DNA of 64,000 bases from NCBI GenBank assembly GCA_019749805.1, contig JAIEPH010000006.1, positions 104,095-168,094 of the forward strand, given 5' to 3'. Positions 40,709-49,645 of the stretch are shown in pieces. The notes under the pieces were generated by a model. The model searched no databases and was not told the DNA's origin. It saw only the letters and a program-made list of their open reading frames with translations. Made by a program: the position numbers and the translations under genes. Position 1 is the first letter of the stretch. Every line of letters starts with the position of its first letter. Origin of the DNA: Mycobacteriaceae bacterium (GTDB lineage Bacteria; Actinomycetota; Actinomycetes; Mycobacteriales; Mycobacteriaceae).

Positions 40709-41008
40709 GTGTCGCAGATCTCTCGAGACGAGGTAGCCCACCTGGCGCGCCTGGCCCGCCTCGCGCTGGCCGAGGATGAGCTGGACAGTTTCGCCGGCCA
40801 GCTGGACGCCATCCTCAGCCACGTCAGCCAGATCCAGGCCGTCGATGTCGCCGGCGTCGACCCGACTGGCAATCCGCTCAAAGACGTCAACGTGTTCCGT
40901 CCCGACGACGTGGAACCGTGCCTGACCCAGGACGAAGCGCTGGCCGAGGCGCCCAAGGCGGTCGACGGCCGGTTCGCGGTCCCGCGAATCCTGGGGGAAT
41001 CAGAATGA
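40709..41008 (+). CDS. gatC: Aspartyl/glutamyl-tRNA amidotransferase subunit C
   Basis: 99 aa, the same size as the M. tuberculosis protein (Rv3012c). It is the small belt subunit that wraps GatA and holds it to GatB. Conserved features are [18 protein letters not shown] near the start and [11 protein letters not shown] at the end. GTG 40709 (MSQISRDE) is chosen over an in-frame TTG at 40700. It overlaps gatA by ATGA. Confidence 0.96.
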   Translation: MSQISRDEVAHLARLARLALAEDELDSFAGQLDAILSHVSQIQAVDVAGVDPTGNPLKDVNVFRPDDVEPCLTQDEALAEAPKAVDGRFAVPRILGESE

Positions 41009-42498
41009 CCGGCACGAGTTCGGACATTGTTCGGCTCGACGCCGCCACGCTGGGCGCAAAGATCGCGGCCAAGGAGGTGTCGTCCACCGAGGCGACGCGC
41101 GCCTGTCTGGATCAGATCGCCGCGACCGACGGCGACTACCACGCCTTCCTGCATGTGGCCGAGGAGAAGGCGCTGGCCGAGGCATCGCGGATCGACGATC
41201 TGGTCGCGGCGGGCGAGACGCTGCCGTCACCCCTGGCCGGTGTGCCGCTGGCGCTCAAGGACGTCTTCACCACCACCGACATGCCGACGACCTGCGGGTC
41301 GAAGATCCTCGAAGGCTGGACATCGCCGTACGACGCGACGGTCACCGCGCGGCTGCGGGGGGCAGGCATCCCGATCCTGGGCAAGACCAACATGGACGAG
41401 TTCGCCATGGGCAGTTCGACCGAGAACTCCGCGTACGGTCCGACCCGCAACCCCTGGAACACCGACCGGGTGCCCGGCGGTTCCGGCGGCGGCAGTGCCG
41501 CGGCGTTGGCGGCGTTCCAGGCGCCGCTGGCCATCGGGTCCGACACCGGCGGATCGATCCGTCAGCCCGCAGCGCTGACCGCGACGGTCGGGGTGAAACC
41601 GACCTACGGCACGGTCTCGCGCTACGGACTCATCGCCTGCGCGTCGTCGCTGGACCAGGGTGGGCCGTGTGCCCGGACGGTGCTGGACACCGCGCTGCTG
41701 CACGAGGTGATCGCCGGACACGATCCGAAGGACTCGACGTCGGTGGACGCCGCGGTGCCCGATGTCGTCGCGGCGGCAGAGGCCGGTGCGGCCGGCGACC
41801 TCAAGGGCGTCCGGATCGGTGTGGTGAAGCAGTTGCGCGGCGATGGGTACCAGCAGGGCGTACTGGCGTCGTTCGACGCCGCCGTCGAACAGCTGACCGC
41901 GCTGGGCGCCGAGATCAGCGAGGTCGACTGCCCACACTTCGACTATTCACTGCCCGCCTACTACCTGATCCTGCCGTCGGAGGTGTCGTCGAATCTGGCG
42001 CGGTTCGATGCAATGCGGTACGGGCTACGCATCGGCGACGACGGTACGCACAGCGCCGAGGAAGTGATGGCGATGACGCGGGCAGCCGGGTTCGGTCCAG
42101 AAGTGAAGCGCCGCATCATGATCGGCACCTATGCACTTTCGGCGGGCTATTACGACGCCTATTACAACCAGGCGCAGAAGGTGCGCACACTGATCGCGCG
42201 TGATCTCGACGTGGCCTACCAAAAGGTCGACGTGTTGGTGACCCCGGCCACCCCTTCCACGGCGTTTCGCCTCGGGGAGAAGGTCGACGATCCGCTGGCG
42301 ATGTACCTGTTCGACCTCTGCACGCTGCCGCTGAACCTGGCGGGGCACTGCGGAATGTCGGTGCCTTCGGGCCTGTCGGCCGACGACAACCTGCCGGTCG
42401 GGCTGCAGATCATGGCGCCCGCGCTGGGTGATGACAGGTTGTATCGGGTCGGAGCGGCCTATGAAGTTGCGCGAGGTCCGCTGCCAACGGCGCTCTGA
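41005..42498 (+). CDS. gatA: Glutamyl-tRNA(Gln)/aspartyl-tRNA(Asn) amidotransferase subunit A
   Basis: 497 aa amidase that releases ammonia from glutamine for transamidation of misacylated tRNA. The Ser-cisSer-Lys triad is visible as Lys in ALKDVF, and the serines in [13 protein letters not shown] and [12 protein letters not shown]. As mycobacteria lack GlnRS, this enzyme makes Gln-tRNA(Gln) from Glu-tRNA(Gln) charged by GltX; gltX and tRNA-Gln are at the far end of this window. ATG 41005 overlaps the gatC stop. Orthologue of Rv3011c. Confidence 0.97.
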   Translation: MTGTSSDIVRLDAATLGAKIAAKEVSSTEATRACLDQIAATDGDYHAFLHVAEEKALAEASRIDDLVAAGETLPSPLAGVPLALKDVFTTTDMPTTCGSKILEGWTSPYDATVTARLRGAGIPILGKTNMDEFAMGSSTENSAYGPTRNPWNTDRVPGGSGGGSAAALAAFQAPLAIGSDTGGSIRQPAALTATVGVKPTYGTVSRYGLIACASSLDQGGPCARTVLDTALLHEVIAGHDPKDSTSVDAAVPDVVAAAEAGAAGDLKGVRIGVVKQLRGDGYQQGVLASFDAAVEQLTALGAEISEVDCPHFDYSLPAYYLILPSEVSSNLARFDAMRYGLRIGDDGTHSAEEVMAMTRAAGFGPEVKRRIMIGTYALSAGYYDAYYNQAQKVRTLIARDLDVAYQKVDVLVTPATPSTAFRLGEKVDDPLAMYLFDLCTLPLNLAGHCGMSVPSGLSADDNLPVGLQIMAPALGDDRLYRVGAAYEVARGPLPTAL

Positions 42499-42515
42499 CG
42501 GGGCAGGATGGACAG

Positions 42516-43547
42516 ATGCGCATCGGAGTACTCACTGGCGGAGGAGACTGTCCCGGCCTGAACGCGGTGATCCGCGCCGTGGTCCGCACCTGTGACGTGC
42601 GCTACGGCTCCAAGGTCGTCGGCTTTCTGGACGGCTGGCGCGGCCTCCTCGAGGACCGCCGCATTCAGCTGGCCAACGACGATCGCAATGACCGGCTGCT
42701 GGCCAAAGGCGGCACCATGCTGGGGACCGCCCGGGTGCATCCCGACAAGCTGCGCGCCGGGCTCGATCAGATCAAGCAGACGCTCGACGACAACGGGATC
42801 GATGTGCTCATCCCGATTGGCGGCGAGGGCACGCTGACCGCCGCGCACTGGCTGTCGGAGGAGAACGTGCCCGTGGTCGGGGTGCCCAAGACCATCGACA
42901 ACGACATCGATTGCACCGATGTGACGTTCGGTCACGACACCGCACTCGGTGTGGCCAGTGAGGCCATCGACAGGCTGCACAGCACGGCGGAATCGCATCA
43001 GCGGGTGATGCTTGTCGAGGTGATGGGCCGCCACGCCGGCTGGATTGCGTTGAACGCGGGTCTGGCGTCCGGGGCGCATATGACACTGATCCCCGAGCAG
43101 CCTTTCGACGTCGACGAGGTGTGCCGGCTGATCAAGCAGCGGTTCGTCCGCGGCGACGCCCACTTCATCTGCGTGGTGGCCGAAGGGGCCAAACCCGCTG
43201 AGGGCACAATGCGGTTGCGCGAGGGCGGAATCGACGAGTTCGGCCACGAGAAGTTCACCGGTATCGCCCAGCAGCTAGCCGTCGAGGTCGAGAAGCGGAT
43301 CAACAAGGAAGTGCGGGTCACCGTCCTCGGCCACGTCCAGCGCGGCGGCACCCCGACCCCGTACGACCGAATCTTGGCGACCCGTTTCGGGGTCAACGCT
43401 GCCGACGCCGCGCACGCGGGCGAGTACGGGATGATGGTGTCGCTGCGCGGTCAGGAGATCGGCCGGGTGCCGCTCGCCGACGCGGTGCGTCAGCTCAAGC
43501 TGGTGCCGCAGAGCCGCTACGACGACGCCGCCGAGTTCTTCGGCTGA
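42516..43547 (+). CDS. pfkA: 6-phosphofructokinase
   Basis: 343 aa. [13 protein letters not shown] (9-21) binds the phosphoryl donor; [12 protein letters not shown] holds the catalytic Asp; [10 protein letters not shown] and [13 protein letters not shown] are substrate-binding. The donor motif reads GGEGTL, with Gly at the position that is Asp in pyrophosphate-dependent enzymes, and Lys in PKTIDND, which is the actinobacterial ATP-dependent (group III) pattern. It lies between gatA and gatB, as in M. tuberculosis (Rv3010c), an old and odd interruption of the gat operon. Confidence 0.95.
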   Translation: MRIGVLTGGGDCPGLNAVIRAVVRTCDVRYGSKVVGFLDGWRGLLEDRRIQLANDDRNDRLLAKGGTMLGTARVHPDKLRAGLDQIKQTLDDNGIDVLIPIGGEGTLTAAHWLSEENVPVVGVPKTIDNDIDCTDVTFGHDTALGVASEAIDRLHSTAESHQRVMLVEVMGRHAGWIALNAGLASGAHMTLIPEQPFDVDEVCRLIKQRFVRGDAHFICVVAEGAKPAEGTMRLREGGIDEFGHEKFTGIAQQLAVEVEKRINKEVRVTVLGHVQRGGTPTPYDRILATRFGVNAADAAHAGEYGMMVSLRGQEIGRVPLADAVRQLKLVPQSRYDDAAEFFG

Positions 43548-43557
43548 GTCCTCTCAC

Positions 43558-43563
43558 TAGAAT
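43558..43563 (+). promoter_or_regulatory. -10 element TAGAAT before gatB (leaderless)
   Basis: TAGAAT is a strong TANNNT match and lies 7 bases before ATG 43571. It gives gatB its own predicted leaderless promoter in the 23 bases after pfkA. Confidence 0.5.
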
Positions 43564-43570
43564 CGGGGTC

Positions 43571-45073
43571 ATGACTGTCGCCGCCGCTGAGCTTCTCGAC
43601 TACGACGAGGTCATTGCCCGCTACGACCCCGTGATGGGCATGGAAGTCCACGTCGAGCTCTCCACCGCCACCAAGATGTTCTGCGGGTGCACCAACGAGT
43701 TCGGCGGCGAACCCAACACGCAGGTGTGCCCGGTATGCCTGGGTCTGCCCGGATCGTTGCCGGTGCTCAATCAGTCCGCGGTGGAGTCGGCCATCCGGAT
43801 CGGACTGGCACTGAACTGCGATATCGCCCCCTGGGGCCGGTTCGCCAGGAAGAACTACTTCTACCCGGACCAGCCGAAGAACTACCAGATCAGCCAGTAC
43901 GACGAGCCGATCGCCGTCAACGGCTACCTCGACGTGCCGCTCGAGGACGGGACCACCTGGCGCGTGGAGATCGAACGCGCGCACATGGAGGAAGACACCG
44001 GCAAGCTGACACATCTCGGCAGCGACACCGGCCGCATCGAGGGTGCGACCACGTCGCTGCTCGACTACAACCGTGCCGGTGTACCGCTGATCGAGATCGT
44101 CACCAAGCCCATCGAGGGCACCGGCGAACGCGCACCGGAGATCGCCAAGGCATATGTAACCGCGCTGCGGGATCTGTTGCGCGCCTTGGGAGTTTCGGAC
44201 GTACGGATGGACCAGGGCTCGATGCGCTGCGACTCCAACGTGTCGCTGAAGCCCAAGGGCGTCACCGAGTTCGGCACTCGCACCGAGACCAAGAACGTGA
44301 ACTCGCTCAAGAGCGTCGAGGTCGCCGTGCGGTACGAAATGCGGCGTCAGGCAGCGGTTCTCGAGGCGGGCGGCAAGATCATTCAGGAAACTCGCCACTT
44401 CCACGAAGACGGCTACACGACCGCCGGTCGCAGCAAGGAAACCGCACAGGACTACCGGTATTTCCCCGAGCCCGACCTCGAACCGGTCGCACCGAGCGCC
44501 GACCTCGTTGAACGGTTGCGGGCCACCATTCCCGAGCTACCGTGGTTGACCCGCAATCGGATTCAGCAGGACTGGGGCATCTCCGACGAGGTGATGCGCG
44601 ATCTGGTCAACATCGGAGCTCTCGACCTGATCGCCGCGACAGTCGAACACGGCGCTACCAGTGACGCCGCCCGCGCTTGGTGGGGAAACTTCCTGGTGCA
44701 GAAGGCCAATGAAGCGGGAGTGGAACTCGAGGCGCTCGCGATCACCCCGGCGCAGGTCGCCGCGGTGGTGAAGCTCGTCGACGAGGGCAAGCTGTCGAAC
44801 AAGCTGGCGCGCCAGGTCGTCGAGGGCGTCTTGGCCGGCGAAGGTGAGCCCGAACAGGTGATGACCGATCGGGGACTCGCCGTCGTGCGCGACGACTCGC
44901 TGATCCAGGCGGCCGTCGACGAGGCCCTGGCTGCCAATCCCGATGTCGCGGATAAGATTCGCGGCGGCAAGGTGCAGGCCGCGGGCGCCATCGTCGGCGC
45001 GGTGATGAAGGCGACCAAGGGCCAAGCCGACGCGGCCCGCGTGCGCGAACTGGTGCTGGCCGCCTGCGGCTAG
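43571..45073 (+). CDS. gatB: Aspartyl/glutamyl-tRNA amidotransferase subunit B
   Basis: 500 aa. This subunit phosphorylates the glutamyl-tRNA and binds the tRNA. The start region [20 protein letters not shown], the zinc-site cysteines (CGC, then [12 protein letters not shown]) and [14 protein letters not shown] are all conserved; the tRNA-binding C-terminal helical and YqeY-like domain runs from about residue 300. Orthologue of Rv3009c. Its stop overlaps that of the convergent TetR gene by four bases. Confidence 0.97.
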   Translation: MTVAAAELLDYDEVIARYDPVMGMEVHVELSTATKMFCGCTNEFGGEPNTQVCPVCLGLPGSLPVLNQSAVESAIRIGLALNCDIAPWGRFARKNYFYPDQPKNYQISQYDEPIAVNGYLDVPLEDGTTWRVEIERAHMEEDTGKLTHLGSDTGRIEGATTSLLDYNRAGVPLIEIVTKPIEGTGERAPEIAKAYVTALRDLLRALGVSDVRMDQGSMRCDSNVSLKPKGVTEFGTRTETKNVNSLKSVEVAVRYEMRRQAAVLEAGGKIIQETRHFHEDGYTTAGRSKETAQDYRYFPEPDLEPVAPSADLVERLRATIPELPWLTRNRIQQDWGISDEVMRDLVNIGALDLIAATVEHGATSDAARAWWGNFLVQKANEAGVELEALAITPAQVAAVVKLVDEGKLSNKLARQVVEGVLAGEGEPEQVMTDRGLAVVRDDSLIQAAVDEALAANPDVADKIRGGKVQAAGAIVGAVMKATKGQADAARVRELVLAACG

Positions 45074-45681
45074 GCCGCCTGGCCGACCAGTCCGTCCCAC
45101 GCCGCGATCGCGCCCTCGGCTATCGAGGACAACTTCTTTTCATCGGCGCCGTCGCGAGCCTGAATCGCCATCCCATGGTTCACCGTGTTGTAGAACGCGG
45201 CTATCGCGGCGGCGTCGGCGCCGGCCGGAACGTCGCCCTCGGCGATCCCGCGTTCGACGCGTTCGCGAAAGTCGTTCTCGAGCGCCATTCGCCACTGCGC
45301 GAGATACTCGTGCACTGACCGGGTGTCGTCGCCGGAAGTGGTCGCCGCGAGCACGATCATGCATCCTCGGGGATTGTCGGGGTCGCAGAAGACGACCGCG
45401 TGGTGGCGCAGCACCGCCGAGATCGCCTCCCGCGCAGTCGGTCGCTCGCGAAGCTCAGCGGCGGCCGTCGCACCCAAGGTGTCGTTGTAATAGGCGACCG
45501 CCTCGCGGAAAAGCTCCTCCTTGCAGCCGAACGCCGCATAGAGGCTGGGGGAACTGATGCCCATCGCCGCCGTGAGGTGGCTCATCGAGGTGGCTTCGTA
45601 GCCGTGCTCCCAGAACACCTCCATGGCGCGCCCCAGGGCCTCGTCGCGGTCGAAGGCGCGGGGTCTCCCACGCGTTGCCAT
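45070..45681 (-). CDS. TetR-family repressor of the SDR/SMR module
   Basis: 203 aa. The HTH is in the N-terminus: [20 protein letters not shown], then the helix pair [23 protein letters not shown] (split; about 33-55). ATG 45681 is chosen because AAAAGGAGG precedes it with 8 bases between. It is divergent from an SDR gene and an SMR exporter gene, with two operator copies in the shared promoter region. It probably represses both directions until an effector, perhaps a substrate of the exporter, binds. Not part of the recalled M. tuberculosis order. Confidence 0.92.
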   Translation of the reverse strand: MATRGRPRAFDRDEALGRAMEVFWEHGYEATSMSHLTAAMGISSPSLYAAFGCKEELFREAVAYYNDTLGATAAAELRERPTAREAISAVLRHHAVVFCDPDNPRGCMIVLAATTSGDDTRSVHEYLAQWRMALENDFRERVERGIAEGDVPAGADAAAIAAFYNTVNHGMAIQARDGADEKKLSSIAEGAIAAWDGLVGQAA

Positions 45682-45695
45682 GCGCCGCACCTCCT

Positions 45696-45770
45696 TTTAT
45701 GTATCGAACGACAAAGAATCCGTTGACAAGTGTAGCCGCCGCGTTTAATTTTGTATCGAACGATACAAAA
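45696..45770. promoter_or_regulatory. Divergent promoter with two TetR operators
   Basis: Operator O1 (45749-45770) has 10-bp perfect arms TTTTGTATCG and CGATACAAAA around AA. Operator O2 (45696-45715) repeats the core GTATCGAACGA 52 bp away but lacks two bases in its right arm. The rightward promoter is TTGACA (45723-45728), 17 bases, TAATTT (45746-45751), the best sigma-A match in the window; O1 covers its -10 and start. A leftward -35, TTGTCA, overlaps on the other strand (45724-45729), and O2 lies where its -10 must be. Confidence 0.8.
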
Positions 45771-45782
45771 AAGGAGGATCGA

Positions 45783-46516
45783 ATGTCTGGATCGAGCGTT
45801 ACGTTGGTGACCGGCGGAAGCAGGGGAATTGGGGCGGCGATCGCCGAGCGACTGGCCGCACAGGGCTCAGACGTGGCCATCACCTATGCCCAGTCCAAGG
45901 AGCGGGCCGCGAGGTTGTCGACCGCATCCGCGCCCACGGCCGCCGAGGGTTCGCCGTCAAGGCCGACAGCGCCGCCGCCGACGAGGTGGTGACCGCGGTC
46001 CAGCAGACCGCCGACGAGCTGGGTGGGCTGGACATCCTCGTCAACAATGCGGGCATCTATCCGTTCGGAGTCATCGACGACGTGTCGGCCGAGGACGTCG
46101 ACCGAACCCTCGCCATCCACGTCCGCGCGGTGTATCTGGCGAGCCAGGCCGCGGTGCGACACATGTCGGCCGGCGGCCGGATCATCAGCATCGGAAGCAA
46201 TCTCGCCGAGCGGGTGCCGTATCCGGGCATCGCGCTGTACGCGATGAGCAAGTCCGCTCTCATTGGCTTCACCAAAGGACTGGCCCGTGATGTCGGCGCG
46301 CGGGGAATCACGGTGAATGTCGTCCAACCTGGCTCGACCGATACCGACATGAATCCCGTCGAGGGTGACACGGCCGATGAACAGCGTGCGGCGTCCGCCC
46401 TCGGCCGGTACGCCGATGCGCGCGAGATCGCCGACGCTGTCGCGTTTTTGGCGAGTCCCGCCGCGTCATACATCACCGGAGCCGTGCTCACCGCCGACGG
46501 CGGCACGAACGCCTGA
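45783..46516 (+). pseudogene. Short-chain dehydrogenase/reductase, frameshifted
   Basis: ATG 45783 follows AAGGAGG (45771-45777) and encodes the cofactor site TGGSRGIG and AAQGSDVAITYAQSKERAA; the frame is then lost near 45911. Restoring one G (GCG to GCGG) gives EVVDRIRAHGRRGFAVKADS and joins the rest: NNAGIYP, Ser in ISIGSNLAE, the YAMSK catalytic Tyr/Lys and the C-terminal ADGGTNA, for a total of 244 residues, a normal SDR length. The enzyme would reduce a carbonyl with NAD(P)H. The break may be real decay or a one-base error; the promoter and ribosome site look intact. Confidence 0.85.
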
Positions 46517-46518
46517 CC

Positions 46519-46836
46519 ATGGCATGGGTGATTCTCGTCTGCGCGGGCCTGCTCGAAATCGTCTGGGCCACCGCGCTCAAGCAATCCGACGGCCTCAGTC
46601 GGCTGTGGCCGAGTGTCATCGGTATCGGCGGTGCTGTACTCAGCTTCGCCATGCTCGCGGTGGCGCTTCGGCAGTTGCCTGCGGGGACCGGCTACGCCGT
46701 GTGGGTCGGAATCGGCGCGGTCGGTGTTGCCGTGGCAGGCATGGTCCTGTTCTGTGAGACCGTCAGTGTGGCGCGGGTGCTGTTCCTGTCGGTCATCGTC
46801 GTCGGCATCGTCGGGCTACGCCTCGTCGAGGTCTGA
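46519..46836 (+). CDS. Small multidrug resistance family exporter, Gdx (SugE) subtype
   Basis: 105 aa with four membrane helices. The key Glu is in AGLLEIVWA (Glu13), followed by LKQSDGLSRLWPS, and YAVWVGIGAVGVAVAG matches the Gdx/SugE subtype rather than the EmrE/Qac subtype. Gdx proteins export guanidinium and related small cations in exchange for protons as antiparallel dimers, which fits a single gene. It begins two bases after the SDR stop, so it depends on the TetR-controlled promoter. No guanidine riboswitch is seen; control is by TetR instead. Confidence 0.9.
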   Translation: MAWVILVCAGLLEIVWATALKQSDGLSRLWPSVIGIGGAVLSFAMLAVALRQLPAGTGYAVWVGIGAVGVAVAGMVLFCETVSVARVLFLSVIVVGIVGLRLVEV

Positions 46837-46891
46837 AGCGCAACGGCTCGCTGCTCGGCGCTGCAGCGAAACCGAAGTGCCGCAGCGGTGT

Positions 46892-48013
46892 TTACGTAGC
46901 GTCCTCGTTCTTACGCGGGAAGCCGCCGCCCTGCGGGAACAGCGGGAAGACGACGTCGTCGAGCTTCTCGGCATCACCGGCCGTCTTGTTGATGGTCGCG
47001 CCCCAGACGTTGCCGTCGGGTGAGACCGCCATCGCCCACGCGTGGCCGTGCTGGTCCTGACGCACCACCTCGGGATCGCCGGTGACCGCGCCCGTCTCGG
47101 GTGCCATGCGAACGGCGACGGACTGTTTGGTGTTGACGAGGTTCACCAGCACGGTGCCGTCCAGTGCCGCGCAGCCGGCGACGCCCGGGCGGTCGGGCCA
47201 CGTCCATACGGTCGACACCGTGGAGTCCTTGGCGATCTTCTGTAGGCGATCACCGGTCGGTGTGCGATCGGTGACGTACAGCGACTCGTCCGACGGGTCG
47301 ATGCACAGCCCACCGCCAGCGCCCAGACCGGACAGCGCCGTCGTCGTCGGCGCCTGGTCGACCGTCGTCGGCTGCTCGATCCGCAACAACTTGCCGGCCA
47401 GTGAGCGAGGATCGCCGGTCTGAGCGGGGTCACCGGCGTCGCCCGTCTGTACCAGCAGGGTGGTCGGGCTGGTGAAGATCAGCGACCCGGTGTTACCGGT
47501 CGGGCCTTTGGGGATGCCGGTCAGGATCGGCTTGGGAATGTCGCCGTCGGCGATGCGGATGACCCGGTTGTCGGTCGGGGTGCTGACGTAGGCGTACATC
47601 AGCCGGTCTTGGGCGTACGTCGGTGACAAGACGATGTCCATGAGGCCGCCATCGCCGGACCCGTCGACGGGCAGGACGACTTTGACCTTGGGTTCGGCGC
47701 GCACCGACACCTCTTTGACCGCGCCGGTCGTGCGTTCACCCACCAGCGCGGACTGGCTGTCGGGCAGCATGATGAGGCCGCTGGTGCTTTCCAGACAGCC
47801 CTGCATGACGCCGGGCGCCGGGCATTCCTTGGGGAACGGCTTGGGCGGCAGCGGCGGAGGTGGCGGCGGCTTCGACGACGGCCCGGGCTTCAGTTCCGGC
47901 TCGGTCGTGAACGGTTGCGACTGCGCGTCGTCGAATCGCGCGCAGCCCGACGCCACCAGCAACGCCGCACACACGACGGCGAACACACCCCGCATCGGCC
48001 GGCGCAGTCTCAT
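46892..48013 (-). CDS. lppZ: Lipoprotein with glucose/sorbosone-dehydrogenase-like propeller (LppZ)
   Basis: 373 aa from ATG 48013, the length of M. tuberculosis LppZ (Rv3006). The lipobox is VASGC, about residue 24, then a Pro-rich linker (KPPPPPPLPPKPFP), then a six-bladed propeller with SGLIMLPDSQSALVGERTTG and GDGGLMDIVLSP. The family includes PQQ-dependent sugar dehydrogenases, but the usual PQQ-binding His and Arg set is not evident. It is an outer-face lipoprotein of unknown substrate. The upstream 19 residues of the longer frame were not used because they precede the signal peptide. Confidence 0.9.
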   Translation of the reverse strand: MRLRRPMRGVFAVVCAALLVASGCARFDDAQSQPFTTEPELKPGPSSKPPPPPPLPPKPFPKECPAPGVMQGCLESTSGLIMLPDSQSALVGERTTGAVKEVSVRAEPKVKVVLPVDGSGDGGLMDIVLSPTYAQDRLMYAYVSTPTDNRVIRIADGDIPKPILTGIPKGPTGNTGSLIFTSPTTLLVQTGDAGDPAQTGDPRSLAGKLLRIEQPTTVDQAPTTTALSGLGAGGGLCIDPSDESLYVTDRTPTGDRLQKIAKDSTVSTVWTWPDRPGVAGCAALDGTVLVNLVNTKQSVAVRMAPETGAVTGDPEVVRQDQHGHAWAMAVSPDGNVWGATINKTAGDAEKLDDVVFPLFPQGGGFPRKNEDAT

Positions 48014-48139
48014 GCGAGCCAGGTTACGGATCATTCGGTGGTGCGCGCCACGCACGTGCTTGCGCCGCACCTGGAAAGTCCCGCGAAATGGTGGCCCGAA
48101 AGCACCGCGCCAATCCTCGGCTCACAGGTGAATAGCCTT

Positions 48140-48145
48140 TACGCT
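48140..48145 (+). promoter_or_regulatory. -10 element TACGCT before the DoxX gene (leaderless)
   Basis: TACGCT ends 7 bases before GTG 48153, with no ribosome-binding sequence between. Confidence 0.4.
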
Positions 48146-48152
48146 GGGGATC

Positions 48153-48992
48153 GTGACCAGTCAACCCCACGACCCAAGCGCGTGGCAGCGGCCCGACGAC
48201 GCGGCCGGGCGTCCCACGTCGGCGAGCCTGGTCGACCCCGAGGACGATCTTCCGTCCGCCAATTACGCCGGCGACTTCGAAACGACGGCGATCCCGCCGT
48301 ACGACTCCGGCCGGTCTTCTTCCGAAACCGCCGGCGGCTTCGGGCTGCTCAGCGAGCCCGAACCGCTGCCGTACGTCCAGCCGAGCGGTCGGCATTCCCT
48401 GTCCCCGTACGGAGCAGAACCGGCCGATTACGGGCCGGATATCGACGCCCAAACCCGGGGGGACGACCGCCGCGGCACCCAGGATCTCGGTCTTCTCTTC
48501 TTGCGCCTCGGCATCGGCGCGATCCTGATCGCCCACGGACTGCAGAAGGCTTTCGGTTTGTTCGACGGTCCCGGCCTGGATGCCTGGGGCGATTCGCTGA
48601 GCACGATGGGCTTCAAATACGCAGACATCCTGACCTACGTCACAACCTTTGGTCAGATCGCCGCGGGCCTGCTCCTGGTGCTCGGTCTGTTCACCCCGAT
48701 CGCGGCGGCCGGCGCATTGGCATACCTGGTGACCGGCTTGCTCGCGGAGGCGATGGCGGCCCACGAAGAGGCCAGGCTGGCGTTGTTCCTCACCGACGGC
48801 CACGAATACAAAGTGTTCCTGGCGGGCGCAGTGGCGGCGCTCATCCTGACCGGTCCCGGCCGGTACGGTCTCGACGCCGGACGCGGATGGGCCCGACGTC
48901 CGTTTGTCGGCTCGTTCATCGCGTTGCTGCTTGCCGTCGGTGTCGGTGTGGCGGCCTGGGTGCTGCTCAACGGCGGCAATCCGCTGGGTTAG
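48153..48992 (+). CDS. doxX: DoxX-family membrane protein (Rv3005c-like)
   Basis: 279 aa. A long acidic, Ser/Pro-rich cytosolic N-terminus (about 1-105) precedes four to five membrane segments starting LGLLFLRLGIGAILIAHGLQ. DoxX in M. tuberculosis has been reported to join the thiosulfate sulfurtransferase SseA and superoxide dismutase SodA in a membrane-associated oxidoreductase complex that protects against radical stress. Partners are not encoded here. GTG 48153 is the start after a -10 element; it converges on cfp6 with four bases between. Confidence 0.88.
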   Translation: MTSQPHDPSAWQRPDDAAGRPTSASLVDPEDDLPSANYAGDFETTAIPPYDSGRSSSETAGGFGLLSEPEPLPYVQPSGRHSLSPYGAEPADYGPDIDAQTRGDDRRGTQDLGLLFLRLGIGAILIAHGLQKAFGLFDGPGLDAWGDSLSTMGFKYADILTYVTTFGQIAAGLLLVLGLFTPIAAAGALAYLVTGLLAEAMAAHEEARLALFLTDGHEYKVFLAGAVAALILTGPGRYGLDAGRGWARRPFVGSFIALLLAVGVGVAAWVLLNGGNPLG

Positions 48993-48996
48993 CGCG

Positions 48997-49386
48997 TTAC
49001 GCGTAGGGGTTGGGCACCCGGCCCGCGCTCACCTCGGTGAGCTGCGGCAACGTCGCGAACGTCACCGCGGGGAGCGGGAGTTCGCCGCCGTCTTTGAGCT
49101 GCGCGGTCGCCCATGACGACCTGCCGAACCGCAGGCCGTCGATGTCATCCCAGCCGACGGTCCGGCTGCCCAGCAGTGTCCGAGCGGTCACCGTCGTACT
49201 GTCGGCGATCGTGCGGTACCTGACCACCGCGACCGACAGCAAGATCGGGATGACGAGCAAGAGCGCAACCCAGTGCGGACCGGCGAGAATCACCGCCAGC
49301 AGGCCCAGCGTGAAGAATCCGACCGCAAAATGTGCCATCGGGGAAATCCGGATGACGACGGGCTGCTGATCGGTGTCGGCGCTCAC
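48997..49386 (-). CDS. cfp6: Cfp6-like small membrane protein with PH domain
   Basis: 129 aa with two adjacent membrane helices (HFAVGFFTLGLLAVILAGP and LLLVIPILLSVAVV, about 19-52) and a bacterial PH-like domain behind them (TLLGSRTVGWDDIDGLRF). M. tuberculosis Cfp6 (Rv3004) has been reported as a culture filtrate antigen, but this sequence looks membrane-bound. GTG 49386 begins MSADTDQQ. It is divergent from ilvB; the ilvB promoter starts 38 bases away. Confidence 0.85.
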   Translation of the reverse strand: MSADTDQQPVVIRISPMAHFAVGFFTLGLLAVILAGPHWVALLLVIPILLSVAVVRYRTIADSTTVTARTLLGSRTVGWDDIDGLRFGRSSWATAQLKDGGELPLPAVTFATLPQLTEVSAGRVPNPYA

Positions 49387-49423
49387 ATGGCCATTTTGGC
49401 ACTGTGCGGCAGGTGCCGGGAAT

Positions 49424-49453
49424 TTGACCGCTGACCTGTGCGGAGGCTACCGT
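49424..49453 (+). promoter_or_regulatory. ilvBNC promoter
   Basis: TTGACC (49424-49429), 18 bases, TACCGT (49448-49453). The expected start point is 49460-49462, at the ATG of the leader peptide. Confidence 0.65.
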
Positions 49454-49461
49454 CAAGTGTT

Positions 49462-49533
49462 ATGCAGGCTCCGGGAATGCTCGTAGTAATTGGGAAGCGC
49501 GTTGATGCCGCGCTAGCCCTCGCCCGGGCATAG
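49462..49533 (+). CDS. ilvBNC leader peptide, 23 aa
   Basis: ATG 49462 opens a 23-codon frame ending TAG 49531-49533. It includes the run LVVI (residues 7-10) plus Val14, Leu18 and Leu20, that is seven branched-chain residues, as expected for an attenuation leader that measures charged Leu, Val and Ile tRNAs. The predicted transcript starts at this ATG, so the peptide would be read from a leaderless mRNA. An internal ATG at residue 6 could also start it. A terminator follows 20 bases downstream. Confidence 0.75.
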   Translation: MQAPGMLVVIGKRVDAALALARA

Positions 49534-49551
49534 CCAACAGCATCGACGCGC
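49497..49551 (+). promoter_or_regulatory. Pause hairpin of the ilv attenuator (segments 1 and 2)
   Basis: GCGCGTTGATGC (49497-49508), inside the leader peptide codons, can pair with GCATCGACGCGC (49540-49551) along 12 positions with one G-U wobble. A ribosome stalled at the LVVI codons or just after would cover segment 1 and free segment 2. I could not identify a convincing antiterminator pairing by eye. Confidence 0.55.
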
Positions 49552-49552
49552 G

Positions 49553-49588
49553 ACCCTCGTACAGCAGCCCAGCTGACGGGGGTTTTTT
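49553..49588 (+). terminator. Intrinsic terminator of the ilv attenuator
   Basis: ACCCTCGT (49553-49560) pairs with ACGGGGGT (49576-49583) with one wobble; after a bulged A, CAGC pairs with GCTG around the loop AGCCCA. Six T residues (49583-49588) follow the stem. It lies 57 bases before the ilvB start. Confidence 0.85.
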
Positions 49589-49645
49589 CTTGCCCCACCA
49601 CCGATTTGAGATCCTAGAAACCACCAGGAACAGAGAGAGAACATC

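Noticed and set aside
42516..43547. PfkA as a pyrophosphate-dependent enzyme
   Set aside because: The donor motif is GGEGTL with Gly where pyrophosphate enzymes have Asp, so ATP dependence fits better.
45675..45782. N-terminal extension of the SDR gene into the promoter region
   Set aside because: It would run through both operators and the promoter; ATG 45783 has an ideal AAGGAGG.
46519..46836. EmrE/Mmr-type multidrug exporter
   Set aside because: The GIGAVG and LLEIVWA motifs match the Gdx/SugE subtype rather than the Qac/EmrE subtype.
46519..46836. Guanidine riboswitch upstream of the Gdx gene
   Set aside because: Only two bases separate it from the SDR gene, and no structured leader precedes the SDR start other than the TetR operator.
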